A stretch of 58,605 nt of DNA, taken from NCBI GenBank assembly GCA_049699715.1, contig JBNAVB010000003.1:1-58605 (forward strand), written 5' to 3'. Positions 44,600 to 52,960 of the stretch are shown one piece after another. Within the stretch, counting starts at the first letter, position 1. Each line of letters begins with the position of its first letter. The notes under the pieces are model-generated. The model searched no databases and was not told the DNA's origin. It worked only from the letters and a program-made list of their open reading frames with translations. Both the position numbers and the translations under genes were made by a program. The stretch comes from JAVZYK01 sp049699715. GTDB lineage: Archaea; Nanobdellota; Nanobdellia; Pacearchaeales; UBA284.

Positions 44600-44860
44600 A
44601 TGGCATTAGAAAAAAGACCAGCAAAAGAGCTTGTAGGAAAGTTAGTTGTAACAAAAGAAGGTAAGCGAATCGGCATAGTGAAAGATTTGACATTTGAGAC
44701 AAGGAGCGGCGAACTTATACAACTAGTGATAACCAACGCAACATCTTACGCTTCATCTCTTAATCTAGAAAAAGGGAAAGCCGGCGAATTTCTTATCCCT
44801 TATTCTTCGATCATGGCAATAGGGGACTTTGTCGTGGTTAGCGAAGAGGACATGAGATAA
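44600..44860 (+). CDS. PRC-barrel domain protein
   Basis: This 86-residue protein is a single PRC-barrel (residues 8-83: KELVGKLVVTKEGKRIGIVKDLTFE). Small archaeal PRC-barrel proteins have been linked to RNA processing and to cell division (CdpB-type proteins that link FtsZ rings in other archaea). Here the gene is next to the candidate origin rather than ftsZ. It has no membrane segment. A role in division is possible but not shown. Confidence 0.85.
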   Translation: MALEKRPAKELVGKLVVTKEGKRIGIVKDLTFETRSGELIQLVITNATSYASSLNLEKGKAGEFLIPYSSIMAIGDFVVVSEEDMR

Positions 44861-44896
44861 GACAAATTCTACTCCACTTTTGTTGCATTTTGAAAA

Positions 44897-45343
44897 ATGG
44901 TAGTCATTGGTTTTAATCTGAAAAAAATTCTCGTTGAAAGGAAAACTTTAGTCAGAGGCGAAGTTAAAGTTAACACAAAAATGAATATTATTGATGTCAA
45001 GAAAGAGGACATCAAACTGACAGCCGGCAAAGATGTTATAAATTTTGATTTTGAATTTGCTGTAAATTACACAGGTATAGCTAATCACACAGGCCCCGTT
45101 GCCGATATTCTCTTCGAAGGCAACGTTCTATATCTCGTAGACCCTAAAGATACAAAAAAAATTCTTGATGACTGGAAAAGGAAAGAGATAGAAGAAGAAG
45201 TCAAGCTCAAGGTTCTAAACACAATACTAGCGAAATGCAATCTTAAAGCATTGGTTCTAGAAGAAGAATTGGGATTGCCCGCGCACCTGCCTATGCCGAG
45301 ATTCGGTGGCAAAAAAGGCAAAGAAAAAGAATCAAAAAAGTAA
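44897..45343 (+). CDS. Conserved archaeal hypothetical, possibly SecB-like
   Basis: This 148-residue protein is beta-rich over residues 1-85 (KKILVERKTLVRGEVKVNTKMNI ...) and then helical, ending with GLPAHLPMPRF and a Lys/Glu tail. The strand pattern and the LPAHLPMP ending recall archaeal proteins compared with the chaperone SecB. I hold this weakly. It lies 36 nt after the PRC-barrel gene on the same strand and may be co-transcribed. Confidence 0.65.
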   Translation: MVVIGFNLKKILVERKTLVRGEVKVNTKMNIIDVKKEDIKLTAGKDVINFDFEFAVNYTGIANHTGPVADILFEGNVLYLVDPKDTKKILDDWKRKEIEEEVKLKVLNTILAKCNLKALVLEEELGLPAHLPMPRFGGKKGKEKESKK

Positions 45344-45363
45344 AAGAAAAGTCAGAGTTTAAA

Positions 45364-45486
45364 CGCCAGGAGGAGGATTCGAACCTCCAAGTCCGTAAGG
45401 ACATCGGTTATCTAGTTTTCTTTTTGCCTAAAGATTTTTTAAATCTTTATTTCGAGACCGACGCATTACCATTCTGCCATCCTGGC
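45364..45486 (-). tRNA. tRNA-Ser (anticodon CGA) with 41-nt intron
   Basis: The acceptor GCCAGGA pairs with TCCTGGC, and the discriminator is G, as for serine. The anticodon stem TCGGT/ACCGA holds the spliced loop CTCGAAA with anticodon CGA. A long variable arm (GTCC-TTAC-GGAC) marks a class II tRNA. An intron of about 41 nt (45410-45450) sits at the canonical position after base 37. It contains its own hairpin (AAAGATTT/AAATCTTT). Splicing requires the archaeal endonuclease and a ligase. Confidence 0.88.
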
Positions 45487-45526
45487 AAAGGACAAGATAT
45501 TTAAATATTACCTTATTAAAAAGCTT

Positions 45527-46249
45527 ATGGCTAAGACAAGTTTAATAACAATCTTCATGATAACAACCCTATTGATTTTAACATTGGCAGTTATTGGGGC
45601 CGGTTGTAGCCAGCAAGAACAAAGGCAGCAACAAGGGCAAGAACAGCAAGAACAACAACAGGATCATCAACAACCATCGATACTTTTCTCAGATGATTTC
45701 AACACAGAACAGTCTGGGGCGATTCCATCGAAATGGACTATTGTAACAAAAGAAGGTTTGTTAGCCTCGGTAAAAGGAACAACCCAATCTAATGACATAT
45801 TTGGGATGGTCCTCGAGCTTAAAGGAAGATTTATAAAAACAGGCGGTGCGAACTGGCAAGACTACACTATCGAGACTGAGTTTAAAATATTCAATGCCGG
45901 CGAACACACTGGCCCAGAGATTCTGTTCAGGCTCCAGGACGACAATAACTACTATTTATTCTCGACAGAAACCCAACCGACAGGAACGAACTATATTCTT
46001 TACAAAGTAGCCGATAAGCAACAATTTGAGTTGAAACAAAGGGCTCAGAACAAGAGAATAGACGATGAAAAGTGGCACAAGATAAAACTGAACATCCGAG
46101 GAAATGATTTTTCAGCAGAAATAGATGGTGAGAATGTCATGACCACAACCTTCGATGGAACTTTCAACTCAGGAGGGATCGGATTAATGTCTCACCCCTT
46201 TAGCGACATCTATTTTGACAACATAGTTGTTATTGGAACCACAACATAA
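45527..46249 (+). CDS. Lipoprotein with LamG/concanavalin-like domain
   Basis: This 240-residue protein has a signal peptide ending in a lipobox-like VIGAGC (about 22-27). A Gln-rich linker follows (about 28-50). The rest is a beta-sandwich domain (DDFNTEQSGAIPSKWTIV ... FDNIVVIG) of the LamG or DUF1080 kind, often found in carbohydrate-binding proteins. The protein should be anchored outside the cell. It may bind or process surface glycans. No catalytic residues are evident. Confidence 0.75.
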   Translation: MAKTSLITIFMITTLLILTLAVIGAGCSQQEQRQQQGQEQQEQQQDHQQPSILFSDDFNTEQSGAIPSKWTIVTKEGLLASVKGTTQSNDIFGMVLELKGRFIKTGGANWQDYTIETEFKIFNAGEHTGPEILFRLQDDNNYYLFSTETQPTGTNYILYKVADKQQFELKQRAQNKRIDDEKWHKIKLNIRGNDFSAEIDGENVMTTTFDGTFNSGGIGLMSHPFSDIYFDNIVVIGTTT

Positions 46250-46337
46250 AAGAACATAAAAGACTACAGCATAAATTTCCACATAAATCTCTATTTCTTT
46301 GTTTTTTCTAATATAAGGATTATTTCTGTCAATTATT

Positions 46338-46943
46338 TTAAATTTTTTGTTTTATATCACCCAATTGCCATAATATAAAATCGAGCATTTTTACATCGCC
46401 AATCTCTACTCCCAATCTTTCTTTAAAATCTTTAATAATTTCTTTTATCTCTTGGCTTGCAAAAATTTTATTAAACTTCTTTTTAAGCAAATTATACACC
46501 GCTACTCTGTCGTCTATCCTTTCGTTGATATCTCTAATGTTATAATCCAATTTAATATTAAAAATTTTAGCTACTCTACTATCATAAATTGGTTGATTAT
46601 TGTCAACGGTATGGATTAATTTAGAAGCAAAACTTAATAATACCACGGGTTTACCATTTAATCTTGGAATTTTAGACAACTCAATAAGAACTTTTTTAAT
46701 ATCCGTTTCTCCTCTTTGTAACAACTCAAAATATCTATCAATTAGTTTTTCTCCAAGGCCTCCTCTATTCAAAACATAAAACTTTCTATAAACTTTTTTA
46801 AACTTATCATTATTAACTACATTACCAGTTTTAAATTCGGTTAAAATACAATTATAATCGTTGAAAAATTTTTTGTTTTTAAATTTATTAAAAATCTCCT
46901 CTTTATGCTTTTTAATTAAACTTATTATATCCTTTGTCTCCAT
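46338..46943 (-). CDS. Hypothetical AT-rich gene, possible HhH-like DNA-binding protein
   Basis: This 201-residue protein (ATG at 46943; a TTG at 46970 is also open) is rich in Lys, Asn and Ile and more AT-biased than its neighbours, suggesting transfer. The segment SFASKLIHTVDNNQPIYDSRVAKIF (about 105-130) recalls a family in defence and mobile contexts where a helix-hairpin-helix-like region is followed by PIYDSR. No catalytic site is evident. There is no nearby partner gene. Confidence 0.6.
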   Translation of the reverse strand: METKDIISLIKKHKEEIFNKFKNKKFFNDYNCILTEFKTGNVVNNDKFKKVYRKFYVLNRGGLGEKLIDRYFELLQRGETDIKKVLIELSKIPRLNGKPVVLLSFASKLIHTVDNNQPIYDSRVAKIFNIKLDYNIRDINERIDDRVAVYNLLKKKFNKIFASQEIKEIIKDFKERLGVEIGDVKMLDFILWQLGDIKQKI

Positions 46944-47092
46944 TTGTTGGCTAATATTAAATTTTCTCAACTTCGGTCTAAATTTTGATTATTTCTTTCT
47001 CTAACTTTAAGAGGTTTAAATATATCAAATTTAATTCTCGCTTTATTAGTAATATCAATGCCCCCTTCTCTCTGTTTTTTTCTTTGTTATTT

Positions 47093-47827
47093 CTATTTTA
47101 TATTTTTCAACTTACCAAAGTTATAAACTTTGCCTTTCTCGTCCAAAACATAAACCTCAAAGTTCTTGATTGCGCGCTCTTCCAGGAACGGCGATAAGAG
47201 TTTCTCACATTTCACATCAGAACCTTCATAAACTGAGAAGAATGAGGGCAGGACAACAAGACTCTTGTCATGCCACTTGCCTTTTAGAAAACATTTATAT
47301 ATTTCTTGCTTGACACCCTCGCGAATCGACACAGCAGGATGCTCATGAGCAATAATTATTGTTTTGATTTTCTTTGCATAGATCTCCTTATCCAAAAGAA
47401 TTTTGTGGCCATGCAATATCGCGATATCATTAACAATATAAAAATTCCTTACAGTCAAATTCTTTTTCTTAGCAATTGGCTCAAGAATTGTGTCGTGATT
47501 TCCTTTAATCAGCACAACCTTTGCTTTTTTCAATAAAATGTCAAGAATCTCAAGAGTCTCGAACCATTCTTGCCTCGAGATTTCACCAAATTCGTGTTTC
47601 AAGTCGCCATTAATTACAACAATCTTTGGCTTTAACTTCAACAGCTCTAGAATTTCCTTTTTTATCTTGCTAAAAGTTACCTTTGGAACTAAAACCCCCT
47701 CTTCAATTAAAGCTTCTTCATAGCCAATATGTAAATCCCCAATGATTAACACTTTCTGTCTCGAGAGCCACAATGCTTTATTCTTTATCTCAATTCCTTT
47801 CAAAATTTCCATCTTTAATGTTTCCAT
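47093..47827 (-). CDS. Archaeal metallophosphoesterase (COG1407 type)
   Basis: This 244-residue enzyme has the full calcineurin-like motif set: GDLHIG (about 31-36), NGDLKH (about 73-78), GNHD (about 104-107), HGH (about 139-141) and AHEHPA (about 159-164). In bacteria and archaea the family often lies next to an Lhr-type helicase. Here an Lhr helicase is encoded 1.5 kb away on the same strand (49348-51984), so a repair link is plausible. A TATA-like TTTAAATTTAAG lies about 25 nt upstream, giving a leaderless start. Confidence 0.9.
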   Translation of the reverse strand: METLKMEILKGIEIKNKALWLSRQKVLIIGDLHIGYEEALIEEGVLVPKVTFSKIKKEILELLKLKPKIVVINGDLKHEFGEISRQEWFETLEILDILLKKAKVVLIKGNHDTILEPIAKKKNLTVRNFYIVNDIAILHGHKILLDKEIYAKKIKTIIIAHEHPAVSIREGVKQEIYKCFLKGKWHDKSLVVLPSFFSVYEGSDVKCEKLLSPFLEERAIKNFEVYVLDEKGKVYNFGKLKNIK

Positions 47828-47938
47828 ATTTAACGAAGAGCACTTAAATTTAAATAATTTTCATCGAAACTTTCATTCGAATTTTGTTGTGAGTCTGTTG
47901 TGGGTCTGGCTGGCGAAGAAGTAAGGACATATGGGTAG

Positions 47939-48106
47939 ACCACGGACATCGCCGGCATCGCCAGAGAGCTGTCAAAAGAATTTAAAACACAGGACATAGA
48001 AGCTAAAATTAAACCACAGACACAAGAAACAAGACATAACAAACAAAGCCAAAAATCCATTTACTCGCCACTAAAATTTCTTGCTTATATATTTGAGAAA
48101 GACTAA
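47939..48106 (+). pseudogene. Possible remnant of a gene C-terminus
   Basis: A 55-residue open frame without a start codon (TDIAGIARELSKEF ... SPLKFLAYIFEKD) has a natural amino-acid mix and a clean stop. It looks like the C-terminal end of a lost protein. The stop TAG just before it ends the frame upstream. This is weak evidence; no family is recognised. Confidence 0.25.
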
Positions 48107-48194
48107 CAAAAAGGCTGGCAGATTGGGCAGAAGATTGGGCAAACAAATAGTAGTTGAAGAATGGATGACAAAAAATAGATGATAAATAAATTAA

Positions 48195-48432
48195 ATAAAA
48201 TCACGTGCGAGTTTGCGCAACCACAAAAAGGTTATGCATAATTCATGCAATGCTTCGCAAGAATCAAGAATTCATGATCCTATGACAATAGGATAGGCGG
48301 CTCTAATGTAGAAAGTAGCCATAAGGCTGTAAAACTGATTAGAGCGCCCCATCCAATTAAACAAACCACGACTTCACGACTTGTCATAGTGCGGCCTTGA
48401 CCGCGAATAAGCGTATGTCGTGCAAAATAAAA
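48195..48432 (-). ncRNA. Candidate structured non-coding RNA
   Basis: These roughly 240 bases have no usable gene and are clearly richer in G and C than the flanks. Stems include ATCCTAT-GACA-ATAGGAT (48277-48294), a 17-bp imperfect helix (48291-48307 with 48338-48354) enclosing AGCC-ATAA-GGCT (48317-48328), GCGG/CCGC (48391-48404) and CACGAC/GTCGTG (48375-48380 with 48417-48422). The minus strand is favoured: CTTTTATAG near 48455-48463 is about 25 nt from the start, and T-rich runs follow the 3' end. I searched by eye for RNase P, SRP and 5S signatures and found none. Confidence 0.5.
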
Positions 48433-48684
48433 ATGTATTTGAACTATAAAAAACTATAAAAGTTTTATGGAGGTGAAGAAATGAAAGAGTTCTTATAAGC
48501 AAGTTAACAGAACCGTCGGAAGAAAAATTCAAATGTTCATCTACTCTTGTTAATTCTTGAAATTTGCAAAAACCGCTTTCCTTAATTTCCCTTGATAATA
48601 GAGATAAAAATAGAAATTCCAGAAGGATTCAGGAAGAGAAACAAAACTTCCACATATACATTCTTTTTGAAGAATTCAATCTTA
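48433..48684. other. Intergenic region with ribosome-binding site and 5-codon frame
   Basis: A TATA-like CTATAAAAG and GGAGGTGA precede ATG at 48481, but the frame is only MKEFL and stop. It may be the start of a decayed gene or a leader peptide. The rest of the stretch shows no recognisable feature. Confidence 0.3.
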
Positions 48685-49017
48685 TTACTGAATTTCTATT
48701 TCTAACTTATTTTTTCCTACTGGATAAATCAAAACAGGCCCCTCTTTTTTTAAGTGCATGGCTTCTGAAATTTTTTTTGGTATTCTTATAATAAGCGAAT
48801 TCCCACTATAGCTTATTTTACTCTCCTTGCTTAAACCAAAAATGCCTTTTTCCTTTTCAATTTTTTCTATTTTTCTTGCTGTCAGCTCATCAAACCACTG
48901 TTCTTTGCATTTGACACAAACCATTGCAGGAAATCTCCCAAGTTCAATCCCATAGGTGCTATAAGCCACAACTTTCTTGACAAGTTTTCCATCGCATAAA
49001 ACGCATTTTTTTATCAT
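48685..49017 (-). CDS. MqsA/YgiT-type zinc-finger protein with AbrB-like C-terminus
   Basis: This 110-residue protein has the two CxxC pairs of the YgiT/MqsA finger (C5, C8, C34 and C37; CVLC...CVKC). The C-terminal part (about 68-108: SYSGNSLIIRIPKKISEAMHLK) is an AbrB/MazE-like DNA-binding domain. Such fusions act as antitoxin-like regulators, but no toxin gene is adjacent. The frame is open upstream to 49056, into repeat C; the finger domain favours the ATG at 49017. A chain of mini-ORFs (ATG-TAA, then ATG-ATA-AAA-TGA) overlaps this start. Confidence 0.75.
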   Translation of the reverse strand: MIKKCVLCDGKLVKKVVAYSTYGIELGRFPAMVCVKCKEQWFDELTARKIEKIEKEKGIFGLSKESKISYSGNSLIIRIPKKISEAMHLKKEGPVLIYPVGKNKLEIEIQ

Positions 49018-49032
49018 TTTATCATTACATAA

Positions 49033-49198
49033 GTCGCAGGATACCTCTATTTTCAAATAGAGGAGGAATGCGACCCTCCAATAAATTTAATTTCTTCAAT
49101 ATTTTAGCATGAAAGAGGGCTGATGTTGCCCCCCTATTGCTCAATCAAAAGGTATACGTTGATGCCTTGCTCATAATGCTGCGACCTTTAGGTCGCAG
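49033..49198 (-). repeat. Structured leader/IS-end element, copy C
   Basis: Read on the minus strand, the unit starts with a perfect 8-bp hairpin (CTGCGACC-TAAA-GGTCGCAG, 49179-49198). A middle hairpin follows (GGGGGC-AACATCA-GCCCTC, 49115-49133), then GAAATTAAATTTATTGGA, then a terminal hairpin. There GTCGCA pairs with TGCGAC, and CCTCTATT with AATAGAGG, around TTCCT/TATCC. It is diverged from copies A and B but keeps the loops and pairing. It ends 16 nt before the MqsA-type gene, with the same TTATGTAATGAT as copies B and D. Confidence 0.68.
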
Positions 49199-49347
49199 TA
49201 GTTTATTTTTCAATTTTTTAAATACAACTTTAATATGTTTATAAATTGAAACAATTTTATCATTTTTTTGAAAGCTTTTTGCTCCACATCTTATTGTTTC
49301 TTCAGTCTCATTAATCTCTTTCTGTTTTTTTATCTTCTTTTATCTTC

Positions 49348-51984
49348 TTACCCTCCTCTTTCAATCCTATCAAGAACTTGCTGATGCATTCTTTTTAGAA
49401 AATCTATTTTTGCTTCTATTTTCATAAGCTCTGCATAGCCTTGCGTTATCAAATTGAGCGCAAAAGGCGAGGGGATGTCGGTCACTATGGTTTCAACTTT
49501 TATTTTCTTATCTTTTATCCATCTTAGCACTTTCATTGCATTATTGATATCCATTAAATCCTCAAGCACTTCGCGCCTTGTTTCTTTGAGGATTGGAAAA
49601 TCATTGCTAATTTTTTTGACAGCTCCCAATAAAAAATCACTTTTCATCTGTTGCTTACCTACGGTTTTGCTTTTTCCTTTGTAAGAGCGAAGAATCATTA
49701 GTGAGCGAGTAGCACAATGTCTAAACCTTCTCTTGAATATTTCTGTCTTGTCAATTGCTTCTTCAAGCAACGTTCTCAAGGCTTCTGGTTTGTCGCTCAA
49801 TAACTTGAATGCTTTCTCAATTTGCATAGGTCCTTTACTTACAATAAAAAACCCATTGTCATTAATCCCAACCTCAACATCTCTTCTCCCGAATCTTGCT
49901 ACAAGATATGCGAAAGCGCGAGACAAAGCATCATTGACTCTGCGCCCATAAAGCGAATGAATCAAGACATATTGTTTGTCTTCTCTATCCATATATCTCT
50001 CGATGACCACGCGATTCTCGTGAGGCATCTTGCCATTAGTGTAATGATATTGTTCATAAAAATAATTGTAAAGTGCGCTAACAGCATTCTTGTCAACATA
50101 ACAATAACTTTCAATAAACTCTTTAACTTCCTTCTCGCTTTTCCTATTGTCAAACATCTCACAAACCAATTTTCTAAAACGTTGTATTGCCAAGGCCAAA
50201 TCAAATGAAAGTGGCAGCATCTCACTTACCCACGAAGGAATTGTTGGCGGTTTATAAACAGAAGCATTGACATAAACATTCATGCCCCTCGAGTAAAGGA
50301 ACTCGTATTTGTTGCCGCCTAAAACAAAAACATCTCCTTTTTTCAGCCTTTCGAGAAACCCTTCATCGATTTTGCCTATCTTTTCGTCTTTTCTTTCATA
50401 AGGTGTTGCTATAATAACATTTGCAAATGCTTCATCAGGAATTGTTCCTATGTTTGTCATGTAGATCATTCTCGCGAGCTTGCCTTTCTTCCCTAGCTCT
50501 CTCGACTTTTCATCATACCATACCTTTGCATAAACACTCCTTCGTTCTAGCCCTACATACTCACCAGTTAAGTAACTTATTACAGAAAGAAAATCTTCCC
50601 GGGAAAGCTCGTGATAACAATAGCTTTTTTTGATAAGAGAAAAGAGCTCCTCGATATTCCATTTTCTTTGGATTGCCATGCCAAAAATCTGTTGGCTAAG
50701 AACATCCAGACAGTTTTTTGGAAACTCTATCTTGTCAATTTTTCTTTCGAGCGCTTCTTTCAGCATCACAGAACACTCCACGAGATCGTCTCTGTCTAAC
50801 ACAACAAGTCTTCCTTTACTGATGTTATGTAACTTGTGTCCCGCGCGCCCAGTTCTTTGTAATATTCTAGCAACAGATTTCGGAGAGCTCAATAACACAA
50901 CTAAATCAATATATCCTATATCAATTCCCAACTCTAGTGAAGTGCTCGTGACAACACATTTCAACTTGCCCTCACGTAACCTTTGTTCAATGCTATAACG
51001 CAGAGCTTTGCTCAAACTTGAATGATGTGCGCCGATTGTTTCTTCAACTTGTTCATACCTGCCAGGAAACATTTCTTTAAGATGATTGATAACTCTCTCA
51101 GTCGCAGAGCGGGTGTTAGTGAAGATTAAAGTTGTCTTGTGCTCCTGTATCAGCTTATCCAACAAGCCATAAAGACTCATTTGCATTTCTTTCGCATTAG
51201 TGTCAATCAAGTCAGGCACTGGAGAGAGAACTTTCAAATCGAACTTCTTGGCGAACTGGACATCTGCCACAAGACATTCGCGCTCTTTCTCTTTTCCATC
51301 AACATTTTCATAGCCAACGAGAAACTTGGCGATCTCCTCAAGAGGCGCGATAGTGGCGCTCAATCCAATTCTTACAGGGACAATTATGCTTAGGCTCTCA
51401 AGCCTTTCAAGAGACAAGGACAAATGAACTCCTCTTTTATTAGCCAAGGCATGAATTTCATCAACAACAACAAACTCAACAGCCTTGAAAGCCTCTACGA
51501 ATTTTTTTGTGCTTAACACTATGGCTAAAGACTCAGGAGTTGTGATTAAAATGTGAGGCGCGTGTTTCAACATTTTCTGCTTCTCTTCTGTTGTCGTGTC
51601 TCCTGTTCTCACTGCAATTCTTATTCCAAACTCTTTTCCCGCAAGTTTCTCCATTTCTTCAAGAGGCTCTTTCAAGTTGACTTCAATATCTCTGCTCAAG
51701 GCTTTCAAAGGCGAGACATAAACACAATAAACTTTATTCTCTAACTCGTTTCTTTCAGCAAGCGAGATTAAATAGTTAAGGATAGAAGTGAAAGCGCATA
51801 GAGTTTTGCCAGAGCCTGTAGGCGCGGTCACAAGGATATTTTTCCTTTGATGAATTGGCATTATTGCATATCTCTGGCTATCCGCGAATGAGCCAAACTT
51901 CTCCTTGAACCATCTCGCGACAATTGGATTCAGCGCGCTGAGAATTTCTGAATCTGTGTTTGGCTTTTCAATTAGTCTTATCAT
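49348..51984 (-). CDS. lhr: Lhr-family large helicase-related protein
   Basis: This 878-residue superfamily 2 helicase translocates on single-stranded DNA and unwinds DNA and RNA-DNA hybrids. Walker A is APTGSGKT (54-61), motif II is VVVDEIHAL (about 174-182), and motif VI is QRTGRAGH (about 370-377). The Lhr-specific winged-helix and beta-barrel domains fill the C-terminal half. It ends near the core Lhr length, without the bacterial extension. A COG1407 phosphoesterase, a frequent neighbour of Lhr, is at 47093-47827. Confidence 0.94.
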   Translation of the reverse strand: MIRLIEKPNTDSEILSALNPIVARWFKEKFGSFADSQRYAIMPIHQRKNILVTAPTGSGKTLCAFTSILNYLISLAERNELENKVYCVYVSPLKALSRDIEVNLKEPLEEMEKLAGKEFGIRIAVRTGDTTTEEKQKMLKHAPHILITTPESLAIVLSTKKFVEAFKAVEFVVVDEIHALANKRGVHLSLSLERLESLSIIVPVRIGLSATIAPLEEIAKFLVGYENVDGKEKERECLVADVQFAKKFDLKVLSPVPDLIDTNAKEMQMSLYGLLDKLIQEHKTTLIFTNTRSATERVINHLKEMFPGRYEQVEETIGAHHSSLSKALRYSIEQRLREGKLKCVVTSTSLELGIDIGYIDLVVLLSSPKSVARILQRTGRAGHKLHNISKGRLVVLDRDDLVECSVMLKEALERKIDKIEFPKNCLDVLSQQIFGMAIQRKWNIEELFSLIKKSYCYHELSREDFLSVISYLTGEYVGLERRSVYAKVWYDEKSRELGKKGKLARMIYMTNIGTIPDEAFANVIIATPYERKDEKIGKIDEGFLERLKKGDVFVLGGNKYEFLYSRGMNVYVNASVYKPPTIPSWVSEMLPLSFDLALAIQRFRKLVCEMFDNRKSEKEVKEFIESYCYVDKNAVSALYNYFYEQYHYTNGKMPHENRVVIERYMDREDKQYVLIHSLYGRRVNDALSRAFAYLVARFGRRDVEVGINDNGFFIVSKGPMQIEKAFKLLSDKPEALRTLLEEAIDKTEIFKRRFRHCATRSLMILRSYKGKSKTVGKQQMKSDFLLGAVKKISNDFPILKETRREVLEDLMDINNAMKVLRWIKDKKIKVETIVTDIPSPFALNLITQGYAELMKIEAKIDFLKRMHQQVLDRIERGG

Positions 51985-52026
51985 TGTAGCGAAAAATAAA
52001 GTAGAACTATTTATAAGTTTTTGGCT

Positions 52027-52905
52027 TTAATTGCCTGTCAAAGTTCTCATGTCCAAAGGCGCGCAGTAAACAGCCTTGCTGTTAATCCGATCATTCCCGC
52101 GCGCATGAACCTTATAATCTCGCGAGATGGCCTTCAAAGCCCACCCTACAATGCTGCTCTCGCCCCTTGAAATTTCAAATTCAACCAGTTTTGGGGCTCT
52201 TCTGACTTTTTTATCCATGAAAATGTCAATGTCAAAAACCCCATAACCGTGATACTCTACTTCATTAGGCCACACATGATCGCCCGCTATTGTATTGCCC
52301 ATCTCTGTGATAGTTCGTCTTAATTGATATTCTGAAATTCTGTCAACTATTCCCTTAAGTCTCAAGAATTCCTCAACATCTTTCTTGTCTATCTTTAGGA
52401 CCTTCAACATAGCATAACCCTTACCTTTCAACTCCTCGATTATATAATCCACCTCATGCATGACTTCTGCCGCCGAGCTGTAGATGGCTTCATTCTTAAC
52501 TTTGTCAAGGTTGACTTCATAAACCTTTTTTGAGATTTCAGTTTCATCTATACTAAAGAACCAGAAAATGACCTGATCCAATCCTTTAGAGTTTTTCCAG
52601 TCATCTTCTCCAAGATAAGCCAAAGCGCGCAGCTTGCCCGAGCCTCCCCGAGGCCCACAGATATATTCCATCCTCACGTTTAACTCGCTGCTATCATCAA
52701 AAGGTAAAGTATAACCACAGATTTTTTCGCCTTTCAGCTTCAAAGCATCGTTCATTCTTGTTTCGATATCCCCCTTGCCCTTGTAGCCATAATTTTGGCC
52801 AAAGGTCATTAGCGGCTTAGCCAACAAGCCTATAGTTCCTAATCCTAAAATTTTCAAGAATTCTCTCCTATCAATCTTTTTTTGCAGTATTTTATCAAGC
52901 AACAT
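52027..52905 (-). CDS. Tat-exported protein, function unknown
   Basis: This 292-residue protein (ATG at 52905) has a twin-arginine signal: DRREFLK (12-18) followed by a hydrophobic stretch (ILGLGTIGLLAKPLM). It should be exported folded through the Tat pathway. The mature domain is charged with scattered cysteines (EKICGYTL, MEYICGPRGG). No cofactor motif is recognised and I do not know the family. It shares a near-palindromic TATA box with the divergent winged-helix gene. Confidence 0.7.
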   Translation of the reverse strand: MLLDKILQKKIDRREFLKILGLGTIGLLAKPLMTFGQNYGYKGKGDIETRMNDALKLKGEKICGYTLPFDDSSELNVRMEYICGPRGGSGKLRALAYLGEDDWKNSKGLDQVIFWFFSIDETEISKKVYEVNLDKVKNEAIYSSAAEVMHEVDYIIEELKGKGYAMLKVLKIDKKDVEEFLRLKGIVDRISEYQLRRTITEMGNTIAGDHVWPNEVEYHGYGVFDIDIFMDKKVRRAPKLVEFEISRGESSIVGWALKAISRDYKVHARGNDRINSKAVYCAPLDMRTLTGN

Positions 52906-52928
52906 GTTCGTATTAACGAAAAACAACA

Positions 52929-52943
52929 ATATTTATAAATATT
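52929..52943. promoter_or_regulatory. Palindromic bidirectional TATA region
   Basis: ATATTTATAAATATT is a near-perfect palindrome. Its centre is 25 nt from the plus-strand ATG at 52961 and about 31 nt from the minus-strand ATG at 52905, so one box may serve both genes. Confidence 0.55.
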
Positions 52944-52960
52944 ATTTTTATAGAACCGTT

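Noticed and set aside
47830..48060. A minus-strand frame rich in Ser, Cys and Val between the phosphoesterase and the RNA candidate.
   Set aside because: Composition is unlike the neighbours, there is no start signal, and it overlaps the promoter of the phosphoesterase gene.
48195..48432. RNase P RNA, SRP RNA or 5S rRNA as the identity of the structured region.
   Set aside because: I could not find the conserved GGAAAGUC/ACAGAA elements of RNase P, the GGAAGG-AGCA domain of SRP RNA, or 5S signatures on either strand.
49017..49056. A longer start for the MqsA-type protein beginning MKIEVSCDLC.
   Set aside because: The extra codons fall inside the terminal hairpin of repeat C, and the finger domain starts at 49017. 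The same hairpin bases occur before unrelated genes, so the CDLC is a by-product of the repeat.
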